Positions 9,464-17,933 of a stretch of DNA of 64,000 bases are shown one piece after another. The notes below the pieces were generated by a model. That model worked only from the letters and a program-made list of their open reading frames with translations. It was not told the DNA's origin and did no database searches. The first letter of the stretch is position 1. Each line of letters starts with the position of its first letter. The DNA is from Spirochaetales bacterium. Its GTDB lineage: Bacteria > Spirochaetota > Spirochaetia > UBA9216. Position numbers and translations under genes: made by a program. Location: NCBI GenBank assembly GCA_016342585.1, contig JAEINK010000002.1, positions 124,001-188,000 on the forward strand. The letters run 5' to 3'.

Positions 9464-11749
9464 ATGAAACGATTATCTATAATAATATTAGTTCTGCTTC
9501 TTGCCGGCGGGCTATGCAATATCTACGGGCAGGTTACCTTTGAAGGTCTGGATTTAAACAATTCCGGAGTTCTTTTATTCTCTGCCGCAACGGACAGCCC
9601 GGCCTTAGGCCGTTATTCTGTGCTTTTCAGCTCCTGGTTGGGTGATAGCTCTATCTCTCAGCTCACCTACTTCCCGGAAAGTATAATCGTTCTCGGGGAT
9701 TCGGAACGGATACAGATTCAGAACAGGTTCGGTGTTTTTAGAACAGGTCCAGATTTCCAGAGTATGTTGCGTGTAGAGGCTTTTCCTTCGTTCACAAGCG
9801 GTGACGATATCGGTGTCGGGAAGAACCCCTCCATGGCGGCGTCTGCGGATGGAAGGTATCTCCTTTTTTTAAGGCAGGTATCCCCCGGCTATGCCTCTTT
9901 GATCCTTCTGGACCTTGCCGCTGAAACTGAATTGGTCGTTTCTGAAGGTATCGAGATCGGCTTCAACAGCGATGGTATCTCATGGGCACCTAACTCCCGA
10001 TTTTTTGTTTATTCCAAAGGGGAGGAGGTTTTCTACTTCTCTATCAGGCAGCTTCTTGAAGATCGTGTTCTTCCGGAAGAGTTCAGAAGCCTTGGAAAGG
10101 GTGGTCTGGAAAATATTTTCTGGTCCGAAGACAGCAGCCTCTATTACATTCAGGAAAATCTGGTCTACAAAATCCTTAGTGCTGAATTTTTTACCAGATC
10201 CCTCTATCAGAATCTACTGGGGCGGGGAACAATCGCCGGTAAACTTCCCTTCTCCTTTGACTCTAACTTTGATCATTTCTGGGTTTCCCCGGATGGTGGA
10301 AAAATCCTCCTGGATAAGGGGGGACAGAATCTCTTTCTTTACTATTTAAAGAGCAGTAATTTCCTCTCTACCGGCGAGATAGTCAGTCTTCCATACCTGT
10401 ATCTCCCACGGAATACAAGTGTGGAATCTGTATTATGGTCCTCATCAGACCTTATTACCCTCTATACCCACTCCATAGTGGCCGGTGATACAGTCAGTAG
10501 ATTGTATAGACTCAACCTTGCCACCTATCAGGAGTATCCTGGATTCACAACCCTGGATGATGAGGGCATTACCGGTATTTCACTTTCACCCGATGGATCG
10601 ATGGCCGCTATTCTGATGGAAGACCGGATTGTCCTGAGAGATTATACTTCCTGGGAAGAAAAGCAGTCCCATAAACACAACGCTCCTCTTTTTGCGATAT
10701 GGCTTGATGATAAACGTCTGGTTCTTTCCGGGCGCAATTATACGGAGATTTACTCCATCAATGATGATGAGTCGAAGATGGTGGTCCTTTCACAGGTAGA
10801 TGATTATGGTTTTGATGATGAAACAGGGGTTGTTTCGGTCGTTACAGCCGGAGAAGCCTACTCTTATACCGCCGAGGGTGACTGGAAACCTGTGGAGAGT
10901 GCCAATATTAGCCGTAAGGGTGTTTCTTCTCCCGAGTACAGGGTTTATCTGGATTCCTGTTCCGACAGGAGTTATACAAATCAGGTGATGGTAAGGATGG
11001 TCGAAGCTCTGGGAACCGTTCCCCTCTTTGATCTGCCGGAAACTATCTATCAATCTTTCCCCGATAAGGAAGATCCTCCTGACCCCTACTATTTCAGCCA
11101 TGGTTCAAGGCTTAGACGGCGGGAGCTTTCCCTTGTTTTTAACGGGATTGATGACTCCGACGGGCTTGCCGAAGTCCTTCGATCGCTTTCTGATTTTGGT
11201 ATCAAGTCGACCTTTTTTCTTAACGGTGAGTTTATCCGGGAGAATCCCGAGGCCGCCAAAGAGATTGCTGAATCCGGTCATGAGGTTGGTTCCCTCTTTC
11301 ATACCTATTTTAATATGACCGACTCCCGCTATGTGGTGGACACAGATTTCATCAAGCGGGGATTAGCCCGTAATGAAGATGACTTCTTCGAAGCAACCGG
11401 ATATGAGCTTTCATTGCTCTGGCATGCGCCATATTATGTGGTGAATACAGATATTTTGACAGCATCGAAAGAAATGAACTATAATTATGTTGGAAGGGAT
11501 GTGGATCCCCTGGACTGGGCCCTTGCGGATGCCAGTACAGGAAGATCCGCCAGTCTATCGGCTCCTGCCATGGTAGAGAGGATTATATCCTTGAAGAAAC
11601 CAGGTTCGATTATTCCTATTCGATTAGGGATAAATGACGGGAGAAGCGGAGGTTATCTCTATAATAACCTGGATGTGCTGTTGAATGCCTTGTTAAAAGA
11701 AGGGTACACTGTGGTTCCTGTATCCACTCTTATTGAGAGGGCAAAATAA
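9464..11749 (+). CDS. Secreted beta-propeller protein with degenerate NodB-like deacetylase domain
   Basis: The 761-residue protein begins with a signal peptide (residues 1-~22, ending IYG). Residues ~30-500 hold repeated propeller-like blades (SADGRYLLFLRQ, SPDGGKILLD, SPDGSMAAILMED). The C-terminal ~200 residues resemble a polysaccharide deacetylase (NodB) fold: LSLVFNGIDDSDG, IKSTFFLNGEFI, ESGHEVGSLFHTYFN, WHAPYY. The metal motifs are altered: the TFDDG motif reads VFNGI (~residues 557-561), the HxxxH motif reads H-T-Y-F-N (~613-617) and RxPYG reads H-A-P-Y-Y. It may bind rather than hydrolyse glycans, or use other ligands. It is monocistronic and precedes fliS. Confidence 0.7.
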   Translation: MKRLSIIILVLLLAGGLCNIYGQVTFEGLDLNNSGVLLFSAATDSPALGRYSVLFSSWLGDSSISQLTYFPESIIVLGDSERIQIQNRFGVFRTGPDFQSMLRVEAFPSFTSGDDIGVGKNPSMAASADGRYLLFLRQVSPGYASLILLDLAAETELVVSEGIEIGFNSDGISWAPNSRFFVYSKGEEVFYFSIRQLLEDRVLPEEFRSLGKGGLENIFWSEDSSLYYIQENLVYKILSAEFFTRSLYQNLLGRGTIAGKLPFSFDSNFDHFWVSPDGGKILLDKGGQNLFLYYLKSSNFLSTGEIVSLPYLYLPRNTSVESVLWSSSDLITLYTHSIVAGDTVSRLYRLNLATYQEYPGFTTLDDEGITGISLSPDGSMAAILMEDRIVLRDYTSWEEKQSHKHNAPLFAIWLDDKRLVLSGRNYTEIYSINDDESKMVVLSQVDDYGFDDETGVVSVVTAGEAYSYTAEGDWKPVESANISRKGVSSPEYRVYLDSCSDRSYTNQVMVRMVEALGTVPLFDLPETIYQSFPDKEDPPDPYYFSHGSRLRRRELSLVFNGIDDSDGLAEVLRSLSDFGIKSTFFLNGEFIRENPEAAKEIAESGHEVGSLFHTYFNMTDSRYVVDTDFIKRGLARNEDDFFEATGYELSLLWHAPYYVVNTDILTASKEMNYNYVGRDVDPLDWALADASTGRSASLSAPAMVERIISLKKPGSIIPIRLGINDGRSGGYLYNNLDVLLNALLKEGYTVVPVSTLIERAK

Positions 11750-11820
11750 TGAAATTTATATTAAGGACGGTTTTCAAATAGCCGATACTATATAATAGGC
11801 TAATATAATGGGGGAAAGTC

Positions 11821-12243
11821 TTGAGTAACCTGAATCCTTTAAATGCTTATCGTGAAACGAATATTAAGACCGCAAGTCAAGGTAAGTTAATAATTATGTT
11901 GTATGATGAAGCTATTAAGCAGTTGAATAGCGCGGTATCTATGATCGAAAATAAAGAACTTAAAGTGGATGCGATTAATAATTCCATTATAAGGTCCCAG
12001 GAGATGATCACTGAATTAATGGTCTCTCTTGATTTTGAAAAGGGTGGTGAAATCGCACAAACCCTCTTCAGTCTTTATATGTATTTTAACCGTCAGTTGA
12101 TGGAGGCGAATCTTAAGAAAGATCCAGAACCTCTGAAACAGATTTCCCAAATGCTTGCCGAACTTCGCGGTTCCTGGGCTCAGATTGTACAGACGGAAAA
12201 GGGTGGCACTGCACGGACCGGCGGAGTAAATATTGCCGGATAA
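11821..12243 (+). CDS. fliS: Flagellar export chaperone FliS
   Basis: The 140-residue helical protein opens with NPLNAYRETNIKTASQGKL and continues LIIMLYDEAIKQLNSAV, the classic FliS signature. FliS binds the flagellin C-terminus in the cytoplasm and prevents early polymerisation. The start is TTG with a GGGGGAAAG ribosome site 6 bases upstream. A possible FlgN/FliT-like partner follows after 3 bases. Confidence 0.92.
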   Translation: MSNLNPLNAYRETNIKTASQGKLIIMLYDEAIKQLNSAVSMIENKELKVDAINNSIIRSQEMITELMVSLDFEKGGEIAQTLFSLYMYFNRQLMEANLKKDPEPLKQISQMLAELRGSWAQIVQTEKGGTARTGGVNIAG

Positions 12244-12246
12244 AAG

Positions 12247-12714
12247 ATGAATACCTACACTGATACTATTAATTTTGATACATATCGCCCTGGGCTGATT
12301 AAACGGCTGAGGGCGTTCTTGTTGTTGGAGAAAGAGAAATACGTAAAATACCGGAAGGTTCTCGAGAAGCAGACCGAAGACATCGAGCGTGAGGACGGTC
12401 ACACCCTTCTTTGTCATCAGGAACTGGCCGAGTCCATTTTACGGGAAATAACCGTTCTCGAAGGGTGCATCCTTCCACTCCTTAAGGAGTTTGATCCCCC
12501 CGGAAGGGAACTGCCCCATGAAATTATCTCCTTAAGAGAGGAGTGTGAGGCCGAGAGGTTATTCTCTGTCTCCCTGGGAAATGCAAATTGTGACAGTATG
12601 GGAATAATCCTTTCAGAATTAAAAGAGAGAATCCCAAAAGTCCGATTTAACCGAAATTCCGGTTTTTCAAGAAGTCCGGAACCTGCATCCCGATACTTAA
12701 ACATTACCGTATAA
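12247..12714 (+). CDS. Small helical protein, putative flagellar chaperone (FlgN/FliT-like)
   Basis: The 155-residue protein is charged, has no signal peptide and is mostly predicted helical (RAFLLLEKEKYVKYRKVLEK, ELAESILREITVLEGCIL). It has no clear catalytic motif. Size, helix content and position three bases after fliS suggest a flagellar assembly chaperone, but I do not recognise the family from sequence alone. polA starts 12 bases later. Confidence 0.45.
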   Translation: MNTYTDTINFDTYRPGLIKRLRAFLLLEKEKYVKYRKVLEKQTEDIEREDGHTLLCHQELAESILREITVLEGCILPLLKEFDPPGRELPHEIISLREECEAERLFSVSLGNANCDSMGIILSELKERIPKVRFNRNSGFSRSPEPASRYLNITV

Positions 12715-12726
12715 AAGGACATCACA

Positions 12727-15516
12727 ATGAATAATGATAAATCCCCCCTGTACCTGCTGGATGGTTATAGTCTGATATACAGGACATATTTTGCTTTCAT
12801 AAACAGACCCCTGGTGAATTCTAAAGGGAACAATATCTCCGTTGTCTTCGGTTTTTTCCGGAATGTTTTTAACCTGATCGAGAAGTATGGTGTTGAGAAC
12901 TTTGCTGTTGTGATGGATTCTCCGGTGCCCACTTTTCGGCATGAGATGTACTCCGAATACAAGGCAAATCGGGAGAAGGCTCCCGATGATCTTCATGCTC
13001 AGGTTCCCATTGTTGTTGAAATCCTGAAAGCCGCCAATATCCCCATGCTCAGGGCAGACAGGTTTGAAGCGGATGATATCATCGCCTTCATGGCCCGGAA
13101 ATGTTCCGCCGAGGAGCGCAAGTGCAGTATTGTAACCGGTGATAAGGACCTTCTGCAGCTTGTTGACTCCTGGGTTGAGATATGCAAACCAGATAAGGAT
13201 GGGTACCTGCGGATGGGGCCCGATTCAGTAAAAGAGGTCTGGGGAGTGGAACCTGAGCAGATCCTTGATTATCTGGCTTTGACGGGTGACTCCTCGGATA
13301 ATATCCCCGGAGTTCGGGGAATCGGCCCCAAAACGGCTGTTAACCTGCTTGGAAAATACAGGGATCTTGATGGTGTTTACGCTCATCTGGATGAATTGAC
13401 CAAGGGACAGAAGCAAAAACTTGAGGATGACCGTGAATCTGCCTATATGAGCCGGGAGCTTGTGCGTCTTGCCGAAGATGTTCCGGTAGATGTCGAACCC
13501 GAAGCTTTGAGTCTCAGGGCACTGGACAAGGCCGCCACCCTTCCCATCTTTGAGCGGGAAGAGGTGTGGTCTCTTGTTAAAAAGATCTCCGGAAGTGACA
13601 GCAGCACATCCTCTGGAGGGCCTGCTGTTTCATCCCCTGACGGGGCTTCTGATTCTTCCTCCGGGCGGGGAGCCGAATCTCCGGGAGGAGTTCTCTCTAC
13701 CGAACTCCCTTTTGAAAAACCTGCCCCTCCGGAAACGGTTGAGTATGTGGCCGTCACAAACCCGGATCTTCTGGATGAATGGATTGAGAAATGTAAATCT
13801 GCCGGGGTGTTTGCCTTTGACAGTGAGACGGATAATCTTGATGAAATGTTGGCCACTCCCGTAGGATTCTCGCTTTCATGTGAAGAGGGGCGGGCGGCCT
13901 ATATTCCATTAAAGGCTGAAGGTTGTGACTGCCTTGCCGAAGAGCTTGTACGAAACAAGCTCGGTGAACTCCTGGCCACCCCTGGGATAAAGGTTATCGG
14001 TCAGAATATTAAGTATGACTACAAGGTGTTAAAGCGATGGGGGGTGAATATTCCCGTCATAGGTTTTGATACCATGGTCGCTGCCTGGCTCCTCGATGCT
14101 CAGGGGCTTTCCGGTATGGATGCCCTGGCCATGCGTTATCTCGGGGTTGAAACCATCCACTTCAAGGATATTGTTCCGAAAGGGGCTACCTTTGATCAGG
14201 TACCTATCAAACAGGCTGCCGACTATGCCGCAGAAGATGCGGATATTACTTTAAGATTATACAATCTCTTTTCCGGGATGATAGAAGAGGCTGGGTTTTC
14301 AGACCTTTATTATAAACTTGAACTTCCGTTGATTCCGATCCTTGCGGAGATGGAGCTGGCCGGAATCATAATAAAGTCCGAGGCTCTTCTCTCCTTCCGG
14401 GATGAACTTGGGCAAAGGCTTGAGAAAATAGAAACTGAAATTTACGGACTTTGTGGTCATGAGTTTAATATAAACAGTCCCAAGCAGCTTCAGGTGGTCC
14501 TGTTTGAGGAGCGGAAGCTGAAACCGGGTAAGAAGACCAAGACAGGCTATTCGACCGATGTGAAGGTCCTTGAGCAGCTTTCTGCAGAAGATCCCGTTCC
14601 TGCTCTCATCCTCCAGCACAGGAGTCTTGCTAAACTGAAATCCACCTATGCGGATGCGCTTCCCCAGTTGGAGAACAAGGAGACCGGCCGGCTGCACACC
14701 AGGTTTATACAGACGGGAACGGCCACCGGGAGGATGTCCTCCAAGGATCCGAATCTTCAGAACATCCCCATCAAAACGGAAGATGGTCGAAAAATTCGAT
14801 CGGCTTTTGTTCCCGCTCCGGGGCATGTCTTCCTGAGTGCTGACTATTCACAGATTGAATTGGTTGTCCTGGCCCATCTCTCCGGCGATAAAGCCCTTTC
14901 GGCTGCTTTTCTGGATAAGCAGGATGTTCACAGCCAGACAGCGTCTTTGATCTTTGGGTGTTTTCCGGAAATGGTAACGCCCGATCAGAGACGAATTGCC
15001 AAGACCATAAATTTTGGCGTTATGTATGGCATGTCCGCCTTCCGTTTAAGCCGGGAGTTAGACATTCCCCGGGGTAAGGCCGACGAATTTATTAAATCCT
15101 ACTTTGCCCGTTTTGCAGGAATTACCAGATTTATAGATGATACCGTGGCTGCTGCCGAGAAGGATGGGGTTGTTTCGACTCTTTTGGGGCGAAAGCGGGA
15201 AATTCGAGGTATAAACAGCCGGAACAAGACCGAGAAGGCTGGTGCCGAGCGAATCGCTGTGAATACTCCTATCCAGGGGTCTGCCGCCGATATTGTGAAG
15301 CTTGCCATGCTTGCGGTTTCGGCACGACTGGAGAAGGAGGGGCTGAAAAGCCGTGTTCTCCTTCAGGTTCATGATGAAATCCTCCTGGAGGTTCCTCTGG
15401 AGGAGAAGGATATTGTTGAAACAGTCGTCCGTGAGGAGATGGAGGGGGCTTATGCTCTCGATGTCCCTTTAAAGGTGAGTATTGAGATTGGTAATAACTG
15501 GGGTGAATTCCATTAA
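12727..15516 (+). CDS. polA: DNA polymerase I
   Basis: The 929-residue protein has three parts. Residues 1-~285 are the 5'-3' exonuclease (LLDGYSLIYRTYFAF; ADDIIAFMA; GDKDLLQLV; helix-hairpin-helix GVRGIGPKTA). A Ser/Gly/Pro-rich linker covers ~288-320. The 3'-5' exonuclease keeps its motifs (FDSETDN, NIKYDYKVL, YAAED), so proofreading looks intact. The polymerase has motif A SADYSQIEL, motif B RRIAKTINFGVMYG and motif C QVHDEILLEVP. It fills gaps in repair and Okazaki-fragment processing. Its stop overlaps the coaE start by one base. Confidence 0.97.
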   Translation: MNNDKSPLYLLDGYSLIYRTYFAFINRPLVNSKGNNISVVFGFFRNVFNLIEKYGVENFAVVMDSPVPTFRHEMYSEYKANREKAPDDLHAQVPIVVEILKAANIPMLRADRFEADDIIAFMARKCSAEERKCSIVTGDKDLLQLVDSWVEICKPDKDGYLRMGPDSVKEVWGVEPEQILDYLALTGDSSDNIPGVRGIGPKTAVNLLGKYRDLDGVYAHLDELTKGQKQKLEDDRESAYMSRELVRLAEDVPVDVEPEALSLRALDKAATLPIFEREEVWSLVKKISGSDSSTSSGGPAVSSPDGASDSSSGRGAESPGGVLSTELPFEKPAPPETVEYVAVTNPDLLDEWIEKCKSAGVFAFDSETDNLDEMLATPVGFSLSCEEGRAAYIPLKAEGCDCLAEELVRNKLGELLATPGIKVIGQNIKYDYKVLKRWGVNIPVIGFDTMVAAWLLDAQGLSGMDALAMRYLGVETIHFKDIVPKGATFDQVPIKQAADYAAEDADITLRLYNLFSGMIEEAGFSDLYYKLELPLIPILAEMELAGIIIKSEALLSFRDELGQRLEKIETEIYGLCGHEFNINSPKQLQVVLFEERKLKPGKKTKTGYSTDVKVLEQLSAEDPVPALILQHRSLAKLKSTYADALPQLENKETGRLHTRFIQTGTATGRMSSKDPNLQNIPIKTEDGRKIRSAFVPAPGHVFLSADYSQIELVVLAHLSGDKALSAAFLDKQDVHSQTASLIFGCFPEMVTPDQRRIAKTINFGVMYGMSAFRLSRELDIPRGKADEFIKSYFARFAGITRFIDDTVAAAEKDGVVSTLLGRKREIRGINSRNKTEKAGAERIAVNTPIQGSAADIVKLAMLAVSARLEKEGLKSRVLLQVHDEILLEVPLEEKDIVETVVREEMEGAYALDVPLKVSIEIGNNWGEFH

Positions 15517-16100
15517 TGAAAAGGGTCGTATGGGGACTCGCTGGAAAATATTGTGCCGGTAAGAACCGGGCGGCGAAGTATCTGGAAGCGGCGGGCTGTC
15601 TTGTTCTGGATGCAGATAAGATGGGTCATATTGTCCTGGAAGAGCAGAAGGGGGCTGTGGTTGCTCATTTTGGAGCGGACAGCCTGGATTCCCACGGGAA
15701 AATTGATCGAAGAGCTCTTGGTGCAAAGGTTTTTGGTAATCCTGAAGAGCTGAAAGCACTCGAGCGGATCGTTCATCCTCCGGTTATCAAACGAATAAAA
15801 GACGAAATTGAATCTCCCGATGGTCATCCTCTTGTCATCAATGCGGCTCTCCTGTTTTCAAGTAACCTTTATGAACTCTGCGACAAGGTAATTTGGGTCT
15901 CCGCCCCCTTGTGGGTAAGGATTAAAAGGGGAAAGTCCCGGGATGGATTCACATTATTTCAGGTATTAAAGAGAATATGGACACAACGGAAACTATCTCC
16001 TCAACCCTGGCGAAAAGATGTCGATATTTATAGTATACCTAATCCCGGATCTGAAAAGGTATTGAAAGCGGGGATTGGGAAATTTTTGGAGCGAGAGTAA
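15516..16100 (+). CDS. coaE: Dephospho-CoA kinase
   Basis: The 194-residue kinase adds the 3'-phosphate to dephospho-CoA in the last step of CoA synthesis. Walker A is G10-K-Y-C-A-G-K-N17, with Asn where Ser/Thr is usual. The CoaE-like VLDADKMGHIVLEE and VIWVSAPLWVRIKR segments are present. It is translationally coupled to polA (one-base overlap), a common bacterial arrangement. Confidence 0.88.
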   Translation: MKRVVWGLAGKYCAGKNRAAKYLEAAGCLVLDADKMGHIVLEEQKGAVVAHFGADSLDSHGKIDRRALGAKVFGNPEELKALERIVHPPVIKRIKDEIESPDGHPLVINAALLFSSNLYELCDKVIWVSAPLWVRIKRGKSRDGFTLFQVLKRIWTQRKLSPQPWRKDVDIYSIPNPGSEKVLKAGIGKFLERE

Positions 16101-16106
16101 AATACA

Positions 16107-16805
16107 ATGGAACAAAAGAAGATCCTCTGGATCATTTTAGCGGTAGTAGTTTTTGTGGTTGTGGTTCTTGGCGCGGGTTTGATCTGGTTCAGACCGGCTG
16201 ATGTTTCCACTGCAGACGGAAGCGCGGAAAATCCGGATGCAGCCGGAGCAGGATTTGATGCCATTGAATACATAAGGGAAGGTGAAGGCTTTCCCGGAAT
16301 AGAAAGGGAGGCCTCCGAGGAAACTTCCGAGGATGGTTTTATTGCTGTATCCGGTGAAATCGTCTATGGAGAGGACCCTGACGCTTCGGTCGAGAGGACC
16401 CTGGGTGAAGATTCTGATCCTCCTGTTGAAATGCCTGTGGAAGCTCCCTCTGTACCCGTAAAACCGGCTCCTGTAGCCGCTGCCCCCGTGGCAAGACCTG
16501 CTGCCCCTGTTCAGCAACCTCCCTCGAAACCTGCCCCGACCCGAACCCCCTCCCGGGTAACGGAGTACTGGATCCAGGCTGGCTCCTTTCAGTCCGCTAC
16601 CAGGGCCCAAGAGGTTAAGGATACTTTGGGAGAGAAGGGGTTCTCCCCAGTAATCTCTACAAAAGATGTGAGTGGTACCACCTGGTTTAGAGTCAGGCTT
16701 GGACCTTACACAAACAAGGGTGAAGCCGAAAAGTTTCTGGAATGGGTAAAAATCCTGGATGGCTTCAATGAGAGTTATATTTCCGAAGTTACTGTAACAA
16801 GGTGA
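16107..16805 (+). CDS. SPOR-domain cell-envelope protein
   Basis: The 232-residue protein has an N-terminal membrane anchor (residues 5-26, ILWIILAVVVFVVVVLGAGL), an acidic then Pro/Ala/Val-rich linker (~105-150) and a C-terminal SPOR domain (~154-230; YWIQAGSFQSATRAQEVKD, WFRVRLGPYTNKGEAEKFL). SPOR domains bind denuded peptidoglycan glycan strands, usually at division sites. It follows coaE closely and ends the operon before a terminator. Confidence 0.88.
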   Translation: MEQKKILWIILAVVVFVVVVLGAGLIWFRPADVSTADGSAENPDAAGAGFDAIEYIREGEGFPGIEREASEETSEDGFIAVSGEIVYGEDPDASVERTLGEDSDPPVEMPVEAPSVPVKPAPVAAAPVARPAAPVQQPPSKPAPTRTPSRVTEYWIQAGSFQSATRAQEVKDTLGEKGFSPVISTKDVSGTTWFRVRLGPYTNKGEAEKFLEWVKILDGFNESYISEVTVTR

Positions 16806-16845
16806 TTTAACGAACAGTTTAATTCTGTTTACTATAACATAATCT

Positions 16846-16885
16846 AAAAGGCAGCCTGAAAATGAATTCGGCTGCCTTTTTTGTT
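16846..16885 (+). terminator. Rho-independent terminator after the polA-coaE-SPOR operon
   Basis: AAAAGGCAGCC (16846-16856) pairs with GGCTGCCTTTT (16870-16880) and runs on into T-rich sequence. The A-tract on the other arm could also make it serve the minus-strand regulator gene. Confidence 0.9.
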
Positions 16886-16916
16886 TTGATACCGGTGGTA
16901 CTCTTCGTGCTGTTGG

Positions 16917-17642
16917 TTAACCTTTTTGCTGAGGGTTTTTAATTCTGTTTTTGATGTTTTCGTAGTGTTCACTGAAGGCCGATTGGAGGTTTGCCGGATT
17001 TCCGGATTTCAGGGCCTTAAGGAGATCCTCATGTTCGTCTGCTATCTTGGAGAGGTTGATATAGTCCCTTTGGGATTGACGAATCTCATCATACAGGAAG
17101 GATTTTAAGGTATCAAAGAGTGAAATGACGAGTTCATTCCGGCATTCCTGAATAATGATTCTATGGAATCGTAAATCCAGCTCAATCAGATTATCCCTGT
17201 CATTTTCTTTTATACTTTTCTTCATGAGAGCGATATTCTCTTCAAGTTTTTCGAGGATCTGATCGGCGAAGTTTTTATCAGCCTTCATTAAGGCCGAAAT
17301 CGTGAAGGTTGCTCCCACTTCCAGGGAACCGCGAAGATCTACCATCTCCTCAAATTCATCATTTCCTAACAGCATGGACCATGTCAGGGCTTCGGTTGAG
17401 ATTTTCGATCTCTCCTGGATGAATGTTCCTTTTCCTGCAATCGATTTCAGCACACCTAAATAATTGAATATTTTGATTGCTTCCCTGATAGAAGATCTAC
17501 CCACATCAAGGGACTCGGCGAGCTCCTGTTCCGTAGGGATCTTGTCACCAGGCTTATAGGTATCGGAGGCGATGAGTTTTTTTATGCTGGTCATAACCTG
17601 CTCTACCAGGGTCGTTTTATGAACTTCCTTCAAATTCTGCAT
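16917..17642 (-). CDS. GntR/FadR-family transcriptional regulator (FCD domain)
   Basis: The 241-residue protein has an N-terminal winged helix (residues ~10-75; IPTEQELAESLDVGRSSIRE, AGKGTFI). It is followed by an all-helical FCD ligand domain with metal-ligand type residues (ELDLRFHRIIIQ; later SEHYENI). FadR-type regulators usually answer to sugar acids or organic acids. It is divergent from the lacI-iol operon, with a LacI-like operator 92 bases upstream of its start, so cross-regulation is possible. Confidence 0.85.
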   Translation of the reverse strand: MQNLKEVHKTTLVEQVMTSIKKLIASDTYKPGDKIPTEQELAESLDVGRSSIREAIKIFNYLGVLKSIAGKGTFIQERSKISTEALTWSMLLGNDEFEEMVDLRGSLEVGATFTISALMKADKNFADQILEKLEENIALMKKSIKENDRDNLIELDLRFHRIIIQECRNELVISLFDTLKSFLYDEIRQSQRDYINLSKIADEHEDLLKALKSGNPANLQSAFSEHYENIKNRIKNPQQKG

Positions 17643-17733
17643 AAAGTTATCTTATACCTATTCCAGTACGTGAGTCAATTGTCATATCAGAATATCAGAC
17701 AAATAGAGTCAGGAGTGTTTTGAGGGCTTTTTG

Positions 17734-17743
17734 CAAACGTTTG
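17734..17743. promoter_or_regulatory. LacI-family operator, upstream site
   Basis: CAAACGTTTG is a perfect palindrome with the LacI-family core AACGTT. It lies between the divergent FadR-type and LacI-type genes, 180 bases from the second operator, so repression by looping, or control of both genes, is possible. Confidence 0.65.
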
Positions 17744-17876
17744 ATAAAAAAGAGGGAGACGTATCGGAAATTTATGAATAGTCCTTTGACTGGTTAGAAA
17801 AAGGTAAAAATAATTTTTCAATAACTCCTTATATTAATTGAAGTTATAGTTGATGTAAATGAATCCCCCTTTTTGC

Positions 17877-17904
17877 TTGACAATTTTTCGTACTCACGTA
17901 ATAA
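17877..17904 (+). promoter_or_regulatory. Promoter of the lacI-iolDEG operon
   Basis: TTGACA (17877-17882) and TAATAA (17899-17904) are separated by 16 bases. The LacI operator at 17914-17927 covers the expected transcription start. Confidence 0.65.
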
Positions 17905-17913
17905 TTACTCTAT

Positions 17914-17927
17914 TGGAAACGTTTGCA
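17914..17927. promoter_or_regulatory. LacI-family operator at the iol promoter
   Basis: TGGAAACGTTTGCA is a near-perfect palindrome (one mismatched pair) around AACGTT. It lies just downstream of the -10 box and 7 bases before the regulator's start codon, a position suited to autorepression of the operon. Confidence 0.7.
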
Positions 17928-17933
17928 TAATAG

